Shown here one piece after another: positions 10,347-19,806 of a DNA stretch of 64,000 nucleotides. The translations under genes were made by a program, and so were the position numbers. Where the stretch lies: NCBI RefSeq assembly GCF_023272795.1, contig NZ_CP096829.1, forward strand, positions 930,001 to 994,000. Direction: 5' to 3'. This stretch comes from Flavobacterium humidisoli. GTDB lineage: Bacteria; Bacteroidota; Bacteroidia; Flavobacteriales; Flavobacteriaceae. Every line of letters begins with the position of its first letter. The first letter of the stretch is position 1. The notes below the pieces were generated by a model that was not told the origin of the DNA, ran no database searches, and saw only the letters and a program-made list of their open reading frames with translations.

Positions 10347-10656
10347 TTTGGGTTAGTTTTTGGTTAGTATATATAGCCAAAATAAGAAAATATTTTAATA
10401 TACATAAAAAAACGTTAAATAAAATAAATATTTAGCATCAATTTTTACAATATTTTAACTATTTATTAATTCAATTTATTAAAATAAAAACAAAGAAAAT
10501 GAGAAGAAAAACCACTATACTATGCATACATATAAATTTTAATCAAAAAATTGAAAATTTCACAAAAATACATATGCTCAAAAAAAATATTGACAATAAA
10601 AAAAAGCGAGACCTAAATCTCGCTTTTTTAACATATTAATATTTAAAATATAATTT
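10347..10656. other. Intergenic region between glmS and the TonB-dependent receptor
   Basis: These 310 bases are extremely AT-rich and hold no convincing coding frame. The part next to 10347 should contain the receptor promoter. The glmS side contains a clear terminator (10601-10628). I see nothing else in it. Confidence 0.6.
10601..10628 (-). terminator. Terminator after glmS
   Basis: A perfect 11-bp stem (AAAAAGCGAGA / TCTCGCTTTTT) with a 6-base loop lies 28 bases past the glmS stop on the minus strand, with A and T flanks. Confidence 0.88.
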
Positions 10657-12507
10657 TTATTCTACCGTAACCGACTTTGCTAAGTTACGAGGTTGGTCAA
10701 CATTACAACCTCTCATTACAGCGATGTAATAAGAAAGCAATTGCAACGGAATTGTAGTAACTAATGGAGACAATGCATCTGAAGTTTCTGGAATTTCGAT
10801 TACATAATCTGCCAATTCGCGTACTTGAGTATCTCCTTTTGTAACAACAGCAATAATTTTACCGCTTCTTGATTTAATTTCTTGAATATTACTTACAATC
10901 TTGTCGTAGTGTCCTTGTTTTGGAGCAATCACGATAACAGGCATAAATTCGTCAATTAAAGCAATCGGACCGTGTTTCATTTCTGCAGCCGGATATCCTT
11001 CTGCGTGGATATATGAAATCTCTTTTAATTTTAATGCACCTTCTAAAGCAACAGGGAAATTATACCCTCTACCCAAATAAAGACAGTTTGGCGAATCTTT
11101 AAAAGCAGCAGCAATTTCTTTTGCCTTATCATTAGTTTCTAATGCCTCAGACACTTTTTCAGGAATAATTTCTAATTCTTGAAGATACGTATGGAAATCT
11201 GTATTAGACAACGTTCCTTTCGCTTTTCCTAAACGTAAAGCAATCATCGTTAAAACAGTAATTTGAGTAGTAAATGCTTTTGTAGAAGCTACTCCAATTT
11301 CTGGACCCGCGTGCGTGTAAGCGCCTGCATGACTTTCTCTAGAAATAGAAGAACCTACTACGTTACAAACTCCAAATACAAACGCTCCGTTTTCTTTAGC
11401 CAATTTAATAGCCGCCATAGTATCTGCAGTTTCACCAGATTGCGAAATAGCGATAACTACATCATCTTTGTTGATGATTGGATTTCTGTATCTAAACTCA
11501 GAAGCATATTCAACCTCTACAGGAATACGGGTAAATTCCTCAAAGATATATTCTGCCACTAAACCTGCATGCCAAGAAGTTCCGCACGCTACGATTAAAA
11601 TACGTTTTGCGTTTAAGAATTTCTCTAAATTATCTTCAACACCAGCCATTTGAACAATGCCTTCATTTGCATGAAGTCTTCCTCTGTAAGTATCTTTAAT
11701 AACACTTGGCTGTTCGTAGATTTCTTTAAGCATGAAATGATCATACCCCCCTTTTTCAATCTGCTCCAAATTCATTTGAAGTTCTTGAATATAAGGATCT
11801 ACTAAAGAGTCATCTTGAATTTTTCTAATTTTAATTGGCTTATGCAATCTAATATTTGCCATTTCGCCGTCTTCTAAATAAACCGCATTAGAAGTATATT
11901 CAATAAATGGCGAAGCATCAGAAGCAATAAAATATTCTCCTTCTCCAACACCAATTGCTAACGGACTTCCTAATCTAGCCGCTACAAGTTCATTCGGATT
12001 TTTTTTATCAAAAACAGCAATTGCATACGCACCAACAACTTGGTTTAATGCAACTTGAACAGCTTTACCCAATTTAAGATTTTCGTTCTTTTGAACTTCT
12101 TCTATCAAATTAACTAAAACCTCAGTATCTGTATCCGACTTAAAAGTATAACCTCTTTTGATAAGCTCCTCTTTTAAAGGCGCATAATTCTCTATAATTC
12201 CGTTATGAATAATTGCTAAATCTTCAGAATTAGAAAGATGAGGATGCGAATTCACATCATTTGGAACCCCGTGAGTTGCCCAACGCGTGTGTCCAATTCC
12301 AATATTACCGTTTATTTTAAAACCTTCATCGGCTTTAGCTTCAAGATCAGAGACTTTACCTTTTGTTTTACAAACTTTAATGCCCGACTCGTTGTCATAC
12401 AACATAACGCCGGCACTATCATATCCTCTGTACTCCAGACGCTTTAACCCCTTTATTACAATAGGATAAGCCTCTCGATGACCGATATATCCAACAATTC
12501 CACACAT
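10657..12507 (-). CDS. glmS: Glutamine--fructose-6-phosphate aminotransferase
   Basis: GlmS makes glucosamine-6-phosphate from fructose-6-phosphate and glutamine, the first step towards UDP-GlcNAc for peptidoglycan and LPS. The protein has the N-terminal nucleophile Cys2 in MCGIVGYIGH, then EYRGYDSAGV and GHTRWATHG of the glutaminase domain. Two SIS isomerase domains follow (ACGTSWHAG, SQSGETADT, GRGYNFPVALEGALKLKEIS), ending in the family tail DQPRNLAKSVTVE. The length of 616 residues is normal. It is the last gene of a likely three-gene operon after the glgA-like and DUF4270 genes, 9 bases from the latter. No glmS ribozyme is expected in this lineage and none is visible. Confidence 0.97.
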   Translation of the reverse strand: MCGIVGYIGHREAYPIVIKGLKRLEYRGYDSAGVMLYDNESGIKVCKTKGKVSDLEAKADEGFKINGNIGIGHTRWATHGVPNDVNSHPHLSNSEDLAIIHNGIIENYAPLKEELIKRGYTFKSDTDTEVLVNLIEEVQKNENLKLGKAVQVALNQVVGAYAIAVFDKKNPNELVAARLGSPLAIGVGEGEYFIASDASPFIEYTSNAVYLEDGEMANIRLHKPIKIRKIQDDSLVDPYIQELQMNLEQIEKGGYDHFMLKEIYEQPSVIKDTYRGRLHANEGIVQMAGVEDNLEKFLNAKRILIVACGTSWHAGLVAEYIFEEFTRIPVEVEYASEFRYRNPIINKDDVVIAISQSGETADTMAAIKLAKENGAFVFGVCNVVGSSISRESHAGAYTHAGPEIGVASTKAFTTQITVLTMIALRLGKAKGTLSNTDFHTYLQELEIIPEKVSEALETNDKAKEIAAAFKDSPNCLYLGRGYNFPVALEGALKLKEISYIHAEGYPAAEMKHGPIALIDEFMPVIVIAPKQGHYDKIVSNIQEIKSRSGKIIAVVTKGDTQVRELADYVIEIPETSDALSPLVTTIPLQLLSYYIAVMRGCNVDQPRNLAKSVTVE

Positions 12508-12516
12508 ATATATTTA

Positions 12517-14145
12517 TTAATTTGGTTTCGTATAGTACACCTCAAGTTTCAATCTTTTATCTTCCGGAATAGAAGCAGAAGTTTTTCCTCCATATATGAT
12601 TGTCCCTAGAGGATTTAACAATGATGTTCTCGGTACTACCGGAGTAATATCATTTTTATCCTTAAGTGCATTAAATGCAACTGTAGTTGGACTTAGAGAA
12701 ACAACCAAGCCTAAATCAACATTTTTAACTGTCGCATCTTTAACTAAATTACGAATATGGCTAGTGATTCTAATTTTATAGCTTTTCCCTCTTTTATCAG
12801 AACCTAGACTAATTACTCCACCATACGCAGATACAGCATCTGTAGAATAATCGGCTAAAATGGTATTATCTGTCAAATTGTACAAATACACTCTATTCGG
12901 TTCTTGTGCACCAGCCATTTTATCAGCATCAATATAGAAAACTAAATTAGCTTCGTTTACTTTCCAATTCTTAATAGCAACATTACTTCTAATTTCATCC
13001 AATTGGTCAGAAACCCCATTTCCTCCATTTACTACAGCACCATTAGAGTCATAACTCAAAACATCTGTTGGACTAAAAAGTTTTATAACCGCCAAAGAGC
13101 CTACTCCACCTTTTAAATATAGTCTTTCATCTCCATCTGTTTTATTTACGTTTGTTGTTACAGCGCTTTGGTAATCTGCATTTCGAGCATCTTGAAGAAA
13201 ATTAGCAGTAGTTGTAAAAGTACCTTTCAAGTTTAAGAGAATCTCCTTGTCTTCAGTAGCTTCGGGATCATCTGTAGTTGAGCTTGTTTTTGCCTTATAT
13301 TTAATAGTAATAACCCCTTTAGAAAAATCCATCAGTGCCAAATTGCTCGGATTGGATCCCGATTTCTCAACATTAAAATACAAACCTCTAAAATATTCTT
13401 GAAAAACATCTTCTGCAGCAAGCTTCGAAGCATCGGCATTTAATATCCTATCTTGAAAAAACTGCTTATTGAGCTGCAGTGTCATTTGAGGCGCTTTTCT
13501 TGTAGTTGTTTCTACTTTAGTAGTAGGATCTGTTGTTTTTATTACAATTTCTTTTGCATCAAAAAAGAATTCATCATTTTGCAAAACATCTCCATCATTT
13601 AATCTTGAGCCAACTTTTTTACTATCAAATTCACTGTTTTGATCTGTATAATAAAACTGTGGCAACTGGGTACCTCCACTTAAATAACTGCTTCTCATCT
13701 GGATTCCAGACTCATAAACACTTAACTTAATTTTTCCATTTTTGTCTCCATAAATAGAATCTAATACATAAGTGGTATTTCCTTCAGCATCTGTAGTTGT
13801 GGAATGACTGAAATACGGAATTTCAAGCACAACACTCTCAATTACTGGAGAATCCCCAACTTTTATAGGATAACTAGAAAGTCCTACCTGAGTTACAAAA
13901 TTTGCAGTAGTACTTGCAAAAAGCGGATTGTCTAAAATACCAAGAGCATTTGGTGTCATGGTATTTGACTGAATAGGGGTAACTTCTTGATTAAACGCTA
14001 CAACATCGTATTTTTCAGCTTCAAGTCCAAAATGATCATCTCCAATCAAACCATCACCAATTGCATTAAAATCTTTGTCACAAGAATATAAAAAAACAGC
14101 CATTACAGCCAAAAAAGCTTTCTTAATAAAAGAAGTTTTATACAT
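12517..14145 (-). CDS. DUF4270 family lipoprotein
   Basis: This 542-residue protein begins with a lipoprotein signal (FLAVMAVFLYSC) and has the typical DUF4270 opening after it, IGDGLIGDDHFGLEAEKYDV, followed by TMTPNALGILDNPLFASTTA. The rest is beta-rich with stretches of Thr, Ser and Asp. DUF4270 proteins are Bacteroidota-specific, predicted surface or periplasmic lipoproteins without a known function. It lies 21 bases after the glgA-like gene and 9 bases before glmS, so the three are probably one operon. The tie to glmS hints at an envelope role, but this is inference only. Confidence 0.85.
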   Translation of the reverse strand: MYKTSFIKKAFLAVMAVFLYSCDKDFNAIGDGLIGDDHFGLEAEKYDVVAFNQEVTPIQSNTMTPNALGILDNPLFASTTANFVTQVGLSSYPIKVGDSPVIESVVLEIPYFSHSTTTDAEGNTTYVLDSIYGDKNGKIKLSVYESGIQMRSSYLSGGTQLPQFYYTDQNSEFDSKKVGSRLNDGDVLQNDEFFFDAKEIVIKTTDPTTKVETTTRKAPQMTLQLNKQFFQDRILNADASKLAAEDVFQEYFRGLYFNVEKSGSNPSNLALMDFSKGVITIKYKAKTSSTTDDPEATEDKEILLNLKGTFTTTANFLQDARNADYQSAVTTNVNKTDGDERLYLKGGVGSLAVIKLFSPTDVLSYDSNGAVVNGGNGVSDQLDEIRSNVAIKNWKVNEANLVFYIDADKMAGAQEPNRVYLYNLTDNTILADYSTDAVSAYGGVISLGSDKRGKSYKIRITSHIRNLVKDATVKNVDLGLVVSLSPTTVAFNALKDKNDITPVVPRTSLLNPLGTIIYGGKTSASIPEDKRLKLEVYYTKPN

Positions 14146-14166
14146 GTCAAAAAATAAAATTAAAAT

Positions 14167-14973
14167 TTAAAGTCCAAATGTTCTATAGAAATTTGTATAA
14201 GCATCAGCGAATGCATCTTTCGTGGCGAAAGGTAAAAAAGGTTTTCCTGAAGATTCTATAAATTTTGTTAAACTTGGAGAAACATTTTCTGATGCAATGA
14301 TAACACCATCAGAATGTAAAATACTAGCTTTTAAAACATTCTCATAATTTGGCACTTCCAAATCTGACACTGCTTCATGAGGAACACCATCAAATTTAAC
14401 TTTATTTATCATTTCTAAATCTAAGTTCTCATCAAATGACTGGCCATAAACAGAAGTAATAATTTTCGTTTCAGAAAATAGGGCTTCGTGTTTATAATAA
14501 TGTTTCATATAAATCGGAAGCATTGCCGCAAGCCAACCGTGAACGTGTATAATATCTGGAACCCAGTTTAATTTTTTCACAGTCTCTACAACGCCTTTCG
14601 CAAAGAAAATTGCTCTTTCGTCATTATCTGGATATAAAGTGCCCTCTTCATCTGTAAAAGTGGCTTTACGTTTGAAATATTCATCATTATCTATAAAATA
14701 GACCTGAATTCTTTCTTTCGGAATCGATGCTACTTTAATAATCAACGGCATATCTAAGTCATTCACTACCAAATTCATCCCTGAAAGTCTAATCACTTCA
14801 TGCAATTGATGTCTTCTTTCATTTATATTCCCATATCTAGGCATGAAAATTCTTATCTGGCCACCTTGGTCATTAATCATTTTCGGAACGTCATAAGACA
14901 TTAAAGAAACCTCATTTTCAGCCAAGTAAGGCACGACTTCAGATGATACATATAATATCCTCTTATCTTTCAT
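14167..14973 (-). CDS. GlgA-like protein, N-terminal domain only, probably non-catalytic
   Basis: The 268 residues resemble only the N-terminal (GT5) half of glycogen/starch synthases: RILYVSSEVVPYLAEN at the start, IRIFMPRYGNINERR, VYFIDNDEYFKRK, DNDERAIFFAKGVVE and PDIIHVHGWLAAMLP. True glycogen synthases are near 480 residues and carry KTGGL just after the first strand to bind ADP-glucose; here that place reads AENEVSLMSYDV. The C-terminal GT-B domain is absent and no second frame supplies it. It probably binds a ligand or protein rather than making glycogen. It heads the glgA-like/DUF4270/glmS unit and is divergent from panC, across a region with a promoter box for each strand. Confidence 0.78.
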   Translation of the reverse strand: MKDKRILYVSSEVVPYLAENEVSLMSYDVPKMINDQGGQIRIFMPRYGNINERRHQLHEVIRLSGMNLVVNDLDMPLIIKVASIPKERIQVYFIDNDEYFKRKATFTDEEGTLYPDNDERAIFFAKGVVETVKKLNWVPDIIHVHGWLAAMLPIYMKHYYKHEALFSETKIITSVYGQSFDENLDLEMINKVKFDGVPHEAVSDLEVPNYENVLKASILHSDGVIIASENVSPSLTKFIESSGKPFLPFATKDAFADAYTNFYRTFGL

Positions 14974-15010
14974 AATAGTATTTTACTTAATTTTGGTAAT
15001 AAAAACGTCG

Positions 15011-15018
15011 CAAAATTA
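15011..15018 (-). promoter_or_regulatory. -7 box for the glgA-like/DUF4270/glmS operon
   Basis: TAATTTTG on the minus strand fits TAnnTTTG and lies 37 bases before the ATG at 14973. No clear -33 TTG is seen at the right spacing. Confidence 0.45.
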
Positions 15019-15049
15019 CAAAAATTTATGCAGTTTATAACTAATATAT

Positions 15050-15057
15050 TATGTTTG
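15050..15057 (+). promoter_or_regulatory. -7 box for panC-panD
   Basis: TATGTTTG fits TAnnTTTG and ends 22 bases before the panC ATG, so the leader would be very short. It is back to back with the minus-strand box at 15011. Confidence 0.5.
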
Positions 15058-15079
15058 CATAAATTTTAATAATACCTCA

Positions 15080-15928
15080 ATGCATATTTTCTACAGTAAA
15101 GCAGCGTTGATAGCTTATCTTAAAACTATCAAAACCGCAAATTCCACTATCGGATTTGTACCCACAATGGGCGCTTTACACCAAGGACATTTGGCTTTAA
15201 TGCAACGTTCGCTAAAAGAAAACAACGATACAGTAGTAAGTATTTTTGTCAACCCAACTCAATTTAACAACGCTGAAGATTTAGCAAAATATCCGAGGAC
15301 ACTAGAAGAAGATATTAAGAAAATGCGTACATTAAGTGATAAAATCATTTTATACGCACCTTCGGTCGAAGATATTTATGAAGGAAATACCGTTTCGCAG
15401 ACTTTTGATTTTGACGGATTGGAAAACCAAATGGAAGGAAAATTCAGACCGGGTCATTTTAATGGTGTCGGAACAATTGTAAAACGTCTTTTTGAAATCG
15501 TAACTCCAACAAATGCCTATTTTGGAGAAAAAGATTTTCAGCAACTTCAAATTGTAAAAAAATTAGTTGAAAAAACTGATTTACCAGTAAACATTGTCGG
15601 TTGTCCTATTTTTAGAGAAGAAAATGAGCTTGCAATGAGTTCTCGAAACGAACGTCTAACTTCCCAAGAAAGAAAAGACGCTTCTATTATCTACAAAGTT
15701 TTGACCCAGGCAAAAGAGATTTTCCAAAATCACTCTCCGCAAGAAACAATCGAATTTGTAGAAAATTCTTTCAAAGACAATGAGACATTCGAACTAGAGT
15801 ATTTTGTTATTGCTGACGAATCTACACTTTTGTCTATCGATAAGAAAGAGAATGATAAAAAATATCGCGCATTTATAGCGGTATTTGTTAATTCTATAAG
15901 ACTGATTGACACCATTTCATTAAATTAA
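15080..15928 (+). CDS. panC: Pantothenate synthetase (pantoate--beta-alanine ligase)
   Basis: PanC joins pantoate and beta-alanine using ATP to make pantothenate, the precursor of coenzyme A. The 282-residue protein has the nucleotidyl-transferase motif PTMGALHQGHLALM (His-x-Gly-His type), then VNPTQFNNAEDLAKYPRT, GRPGHFNGV-type pantoate loop (RPGHFNGVGTIV), FGEKDFQQL and the KMSKS-like MSSRNERL. PanD follows 14 bases downstream, so the two last steps share a transcript. The ketopantoate genes panB and panE are not nearby. Confidence 0.97.
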   Translation: MHIFYSKAALIAYLKTIKTANSTIGFVPTMGALHQGHLALMQRSLKENNDTVVSIFVNPTQFNNAEDLAKYPRTLEEDIKKMRTLSDKIILYAPSVEDIYEGNTVSQTFDFDGLENQMEGKFRPGHFNGVGTIVKRLFEIVTPTNAYFGEKDFQQLQIVKKLVEKTDLPVNIVGCPIFREENELAMSSRNERLTSQERKDASIIYKVLTQAKEIFQNHSPQETIEFVENSFKDNETFELEYFVIADESTLLSIDKKENDKKYRAFIAVFVNSIRLIDTISLN

Positions 15929-15942
15929 TCTAACTTTGCAGC

Positions 15943-16293
15943 ATGCAAATTCAAGTTATAAAATCAAAAATTCATCGAGTTAAAGTAACTGGAGCCGATT
16001 TAAATTACATTGGAAGTATTACTATTGATGAAACTCTACTAGAGGCTTCAAATATTATTGAAGGCGAAAAAGTATCTATTGTTAACATTAATAATGGCGA
16101 ACGTTTTGAAACTTACGCTATTAAAGGTGAAAAAAATTCAGGAGAAATTACTTTAAATGGTCCTGCAGCTAGAAAAGTGCAAAAAGATGATATCATCATT
16201 ATCATTTCTTACGCTACATTGGATTTTGAAGAAGCAAAAACCTTCAAGCCATGGATTATTTTCCCAAATGAAAACGACAATTCTTTAACCTAA
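15943..16293 (+). CDS. panD: Aspartate 1-decarboxylase proenzyme
   Basis: PanD decarboxylates aspartate to beta-alanine, the co-substrate of PanC. The 116-residue proenzyme has the self-cleavage site Gly24-Ser25 in NYIGSITIDE; cleavage would make Ser25 the pyruvoyl group. Tyr58-type region and the NGPAARK segment are also present. Its position 14 bases after panC marks a two-gene pantothenate operon. Downstream there are about 200 bases without a gene before the esterase-like protein. Confidence 0.97.
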   Translation: MQIQVIKSKIHRVKVTGADLNYIGSITIDETLLEASNIIEGEKVSIVNINNGERFETYAIKGEKNSGEITLNGPAARKVQKDDIIIIISYATLDFEEAKTFKPWIIFPNENDNSLT

Positions 16294-16496
16294 GATTTTC
16301 TTTTTCTTACCGAATTCCCCTACTTTGTCAAAAGTCAATTTTGCACAAAAAAACTTTCTTTTGTCTTAATCCAAAATGATTTTGACGCTAAAATACTGTG
16401 CTTCAAATTTTAACCTACTTAGCAAAGAAGCAAATAAAATAGTATATTGCTACACTATTTTCAATACTTTTTAATTTACTTGAAATGCCACAAATC

Positions 16497-17651
16497 ATGA
16501 AAAAAGTTTACCTACTATTTTTATTAATTTCGTTTTCGTCGTTTGCCCAAAAAACGTTCGATAACATTAAATCAGAAAAACTCGGAGAAGAGCGTAGAAT
16601 TACAATTGGACTTCCTGCTTCTTATGAAACCAACAAAGACAAAAAATATCCTGTTCTTTACTTATTGGATGGAGATTATTTATTTGATCCATTTTCTGGG
16701 GCTGTGAGCTACGGAACTTATTGGGATGATATTCCAGAAATGATTATCATTGGGATTCATCAAAACAAAGATGGAGAACGTTTTGATGACACAACAATTG
16801 ACCAAAATGAAGGTCTTCCTTTTGAAAAAGGTGCAAAATTTTTCGAATTTATCGGAGCTGAATTAGTACCATATATCGAAAAAAAATACCGAACCTCGCC
16901 TTTTAGACTTATTGCAGGACACGATTTAACAGCAAGTTTTGCTAATTTTTATTTATATAAAGAAGTTCCGCTTTTTAACGCCTATATCTGTTTAAGCCCA
17001 GAACTTGCTCCAAAGATGGAAGTGCGTATTGCAGAGAAATTTGCTAAAATAAAAAGTCCTGTCTTCTATTACCTTTCTGCAGGAGAAGGCGATATTAAAA
17101 AAATTAAAGAGCCGATAGAAAAATTAAACAGTAATATTAAAATCGCCAATAATCCGTTAGTAAATTATAAATATGATGTATTTAAAGGCGCAACACATTA
17201 TACAGAAGTCTTGCATTCTATACCAAGTGCATTGTACCAGATTTTTGAAGTATACCGTCCGATAAATTCTGCCGAATACAACGACAAAATTGCGGTTCTT
17301 CAAACCGGTTATGCAGAATATTTAGAAAAAAAATACGCTACAATGTCTGAAGTTTTAGGAGTTCAAATTCCAGTTAGGATGAGCGATTTTAAAGTAATGG
17401 AAAATCTTATTCTGAAAAGAAATGCCTACGATGAGTTAGGAAAAATGGCTGAAATTGGAAATGTAAATTATCCTAAAGCCATGTTGGGAGAATATGAATT
17501 AGGTTTGATGTACGAAAAAATGGGCGATCCTAAACATGCTTCGAAGAAATACCAAAATGCTTCACAAATGGAGCCAATTGGTGATTTGAACAAAGACGTG
17601 ATGTATGAGAAAATTGACGAGATGAATACACTTGCTAAAAAAAGTAAATAA
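16497..17651 (+). CDS. Exported esterase-like alpha/beta-hydrolase, nucleophile replaced
   Basis: The protein has a signal peptide (start MKKVYLLFLLISF, cleavage after SFAQ) and an esterase D/enterochelin-esterase-like fold: ITIGLPASYE, YPVLYLLDGDYLF, then the nucleophile-elbow region. In active family members this reads G-x-S-x-G; here it is LIAGHDLTASF, with Asp143 where the Ser should be. A C-terminal segment of about 120 residues looks TPR-like (GLMYEKMGDPKHASKKY). ATG at 16485 is also possible, adding four residues. Its stop overlaps the radA start by one base (TAATG). It may be a binding protein rather than an enzyme; the ligand is unknown. Confidence 0.78.
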   Translation: MKKVYLLFLLISFSSFAQKTFDNIKSEKLGEERRITIGLPASYETNKDKKYPVLYLLDGDYLFDPFSGAVSYGTYWDDIPEMIIIGIHQNKDGERFDDTTIDQNEGLPFEKGAKFFEFIGAELVPYIEKKYRTSPFRLIAGHDLTASFANFYLYKEVPLFNAYICLSPELAPKMEVRIAEKFAKIKSPVFYYLSAGEGDIKKIKEPIEKLNSNIKIANNPLVNYKYDVFKGATHYTEVLHSIPSALYQIFEVYRPINSAEYNDKIAVLQTGYAEYLEKKYATMSEVLGVQIPVRMSDFKVMENLILKRNAYDELGKMAEIGNVNYPKAMLGEYELGLMYEKMGDPKHASKKYQNASQMEPIGDLNKDVMYEKIDEMNTLAKKSK

Positions 17652-19012
17652 TGTCTAAAGTTAAAACTTCCTTTTTCTGCCAAAACTGCGGAACCCAATA
17701 TGCTAAATGGCAAGGGCAATGCAACGCGTGCAAAGAATGGAATACGATTGCCGAAGAAATCATTCAAAAACAAGATAAGGTTGCTTGGAAAAGCGAACCT
17801 ACTCCAACAAGCAAAGCGCCAAAACCTTTAAAAATTAACGAAATTGATTCTACGCAGGAAGTCCGAATGGACACTACTGATAGCGAATTGAATCGTGTTT
17901 TAGGTGGTGGACTTGTCCCTGGATCTTTGACGCTCTTGGGCGGTGAACCCGGCATCGGAAAAAGTACACTTTTACTTCAAGTATCATTAAAGTTACCTTA
18001 TAAAACATTATACGTTTCTGGAGAAGAAAGTCAGAAACAAATAAAAATGCGTGCCGAAAGAATAACGCCAAATAGCGATAACTGCTATATTTTAACGGAA
18101 ACCAAAACGCAAAACATCTTTAAACAAATTGAAACCATTCAGCCTGAAGTGGTCATTATTGACTCGATTCAGACTTTGCATACCGATTATATCGAGTCGA
18201 CTGCTGGAAGCATTTCTCAGATTCGAGAAACCACTGCAGAACTGATAAAATTTGCTAAAGAAAGCAATATTCCAGTAATATTGATTGGCCATATTACAAA
18301 AGACGGGAACATTGCTGGTCCAAAAATTTTGGAGCATATGGTCGATACCGTTTTACAGTTTGAAGGCGACAGAAATCATATTTACCGAATTTTACGTTCG
18401 CTAAAAAACCGTTTTGGTTCAACATCAGAACTTGGAATTTACGAAATGTTGGGAAGCGGATTACGAGAAGTAAGCAATCCTTCTGAAATCTTGATTTCTC
18501 ATAAAGACGAAGAATTATCTGGAACTGCTATCGCGACGACTTTAGAAGGTATGCGTCCGTTGATGATCGAAATACAATCTTTAGTGAGTACAGCTGTTTA
18601 TGGAACACCTCAACGAAGCACAACAGGTTACAACGCAAAAAGGCTAAACATGATTTTGGCTGTTTTAGAAAAAAGAGCTGGATTCCGTTTAGGTGCAAAA
18701 GACGTTTTCTTGAATGTAACTGGCGGAATTTCGGTTGATGATCCTGCAATCGATTTGGCGGTTGTTGCTGCGATTTTATCTTCAAACGAAGATATTCCTG
18801 TTGGAAAAGGATTCTGTTTTGCTGGTGAAGTGGGGCTTTCTGGCGAAATTCGCCCTGTGAATCGTGTTGACCAACGCATTCAGGAAGCTGAAAAACTAGG
18901 TTTCGACACTATTTTTGTTTCTAAATACAACAAAATCGCTTTAAAAAACACTGGAATTAAAATCGAACTGGTTGCTAAAATTGAAGATGTTGCGAGCATT
19001 CTTTTTGGTTGA
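17651..19012 (+). CDS. radA: DNA repair protein RadA
   Basis: RadA is a RecA-related ATPase that aids branch migration during recombinational repair. The 453-residue protein has the N-terminal C4 zinc finger (CQNCGTQYAKWQGQC plus NAC), the Walker A loop GGEPGIGKST, the RadA-specific KNRFGST motif and a C-terminal Lon-like domain with GGISVDDPAIDLAV and SGEIRPV. The start overlaps the stop of the esterase-like gene by one base, so translation may be coupled. A strong terminator follows at 19034-19079. Confidence 0.97.
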   Translation: MSKVKTSFFCQNCGTQYAKWQGQCNACKEWNTIAEEIIQKQDKVAWKSEPTPTSKAPKPLKINEIDSTQEVRMDTTDSELNRVLGGGLVPGSLTLLGGEPGIGKSTLLLQVSLKLPYKTLYVSGEESQKQIKMRAERITPNSDNCYILTETKTQNIFKQIETIQPEVVIIDSIQTLHTDYIESTAGSISQIRETTAELIKFAKESNIPVILIGHITKDGNIAGPKILEHMVDTVLQFEGDRNHIYRILRSLKNRFGSTSELGIYEMLGSGLREVSNPSEILISHKDEELSGTAIATTLEGMRPLMIEIQSLVSTAVYGTPQRSTTGYNAKRLNMILAVLEKRAGFRLGAKDVFLNVTGGISVDDPAIDLAVVAAILSSNEDIPVGKGFCFAGEVGLSGEIRPVNRVDQRIQEAEKLGFDTIFVSKYNKIALKNTGIKIELVAKIEDVASILFG

Positions 19013-19033
19013 TTTTTTAGAATATATATTATA

Positions 19034-19079
19034 AAAAAATCCTGCTCTCGAGTATATTATCTCATGAGCAGGATTTTTT
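19034..19079 (+). terminator. Bidirectional terminator between radA and the convergent lipoprotein gene
   Basis: A perfect 14-bp stem (AAAAAATCCTGCTC / GAGCAGGATTTTTT) encloses an 18-base loop. It lies between two convergent genes and has A and T flanks usable on both strands. Confidence 0.85.
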
Positions 19080-19096
19080 CCAAACTTTTTAATTTC

Positions 19097-19582
19097 TTAC
19101 CATTTTATAATTCTAAAGCTTCCTTCAGTAACAGTAAATGTTTTTCCTTTTGAAGTTCCTGAAAAACTGAAAGTACCTTCAATTTTTTTATCATCATTTG
19201 CAGTAATATTTATCGTTCCAGATGTAGCACTCGCATTCTCTATTTCTGGCATAAAGCTAAAAGACGCTTGGTACGTAGTAGTAAGATTTGACAAATCAGA
19301 TACTATAGGATGACTTCCCGTTGTAATATTCAACGGTGTCCATAAAGAGATTTTTTTATAAGTATTATCAATTCCTGAACTTCCCATTATATTTATACTT
19401 TCTGAAGTCATTAGAGCAGGCTCAGAAAAAGTATATACAGTTTCATTATACTTAAATTTCATAAATCCTTCTTGACTGCTTGGAACGTCAGTATCATCGG
19501 ATGAATTATCATTACTACATGAAGATAATGCTAATGCAAAAATTGCAAAAGACAAAAACATAACTTTTTTAAAAATTTTCAT
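19097..19582 (-). CDS. Small lipoprotein of unknown function
   Basis: The 161-residue protein has a lipoprotein signal with lipobox ALSSC, then an acidic Asp/Asn/Ser linker and a beta-rich domain starting FMKFKYNETVYTFSE and ending GKTFTVTEGSFRI. The pattern of a short domain with a C-terminal ITxGSF-like strand resembles small flavobacterial lipoproteins of the DUF6252 type, but I am not sure of the family. It is a single-gene unit with a TATATTTG box upstream. The function is unknown. Confidence 0.7.
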   Translation of the reverse strand: MKIFKKVMFLSFAIFALALSSCSNDNSSDDTDVPSSQEGFMKFKYNETVYTFSEPALMTSESINIMGSSGIDNTYKKISLWTPLNITTGSHPIVSDLSNLTTTYQASFSFMPEIENASATSGTINITANDDKKIEGTFSFSGTSKGKTFTVTEGSFRIIKW

Positions 19583-19610
19583 TTGATTGTTTTTTTATTA
19601 TTTAACAGGA

Positions 19611-19618
19611 CAAATATA
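19611..19618 (-). promoter_or_regulatory. -7 box of the small lipoprotein gene
   Basis: TATATTTG on the minus strand fits TAnnTTTG and lies 28 bases before the ATG at 19582. Confidence 0.5.
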
Positions 19619-19806
19619 TAAGATAAATACTATAAAAAATTACGGTTTTCCACAATTCTAAAATAAAAACAGCATCTACAAAGCCTTACTATAATATTCC
19701 ATTACAAACACCATATACTTTAAAACATAAACACAATTAAATCAACATATTAGACACATTGTTTAAAATTTTAAAGAAAAACTCTACAAGCTGATAATTT
19801 TAAATT

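Noticed and set aside
11263..11562. A 99-residue frame on the plus strand inside glmS
   Set aside because: It is the complement of a highly conserved glmS region; composition and lack of a start context mark it as a shadow.
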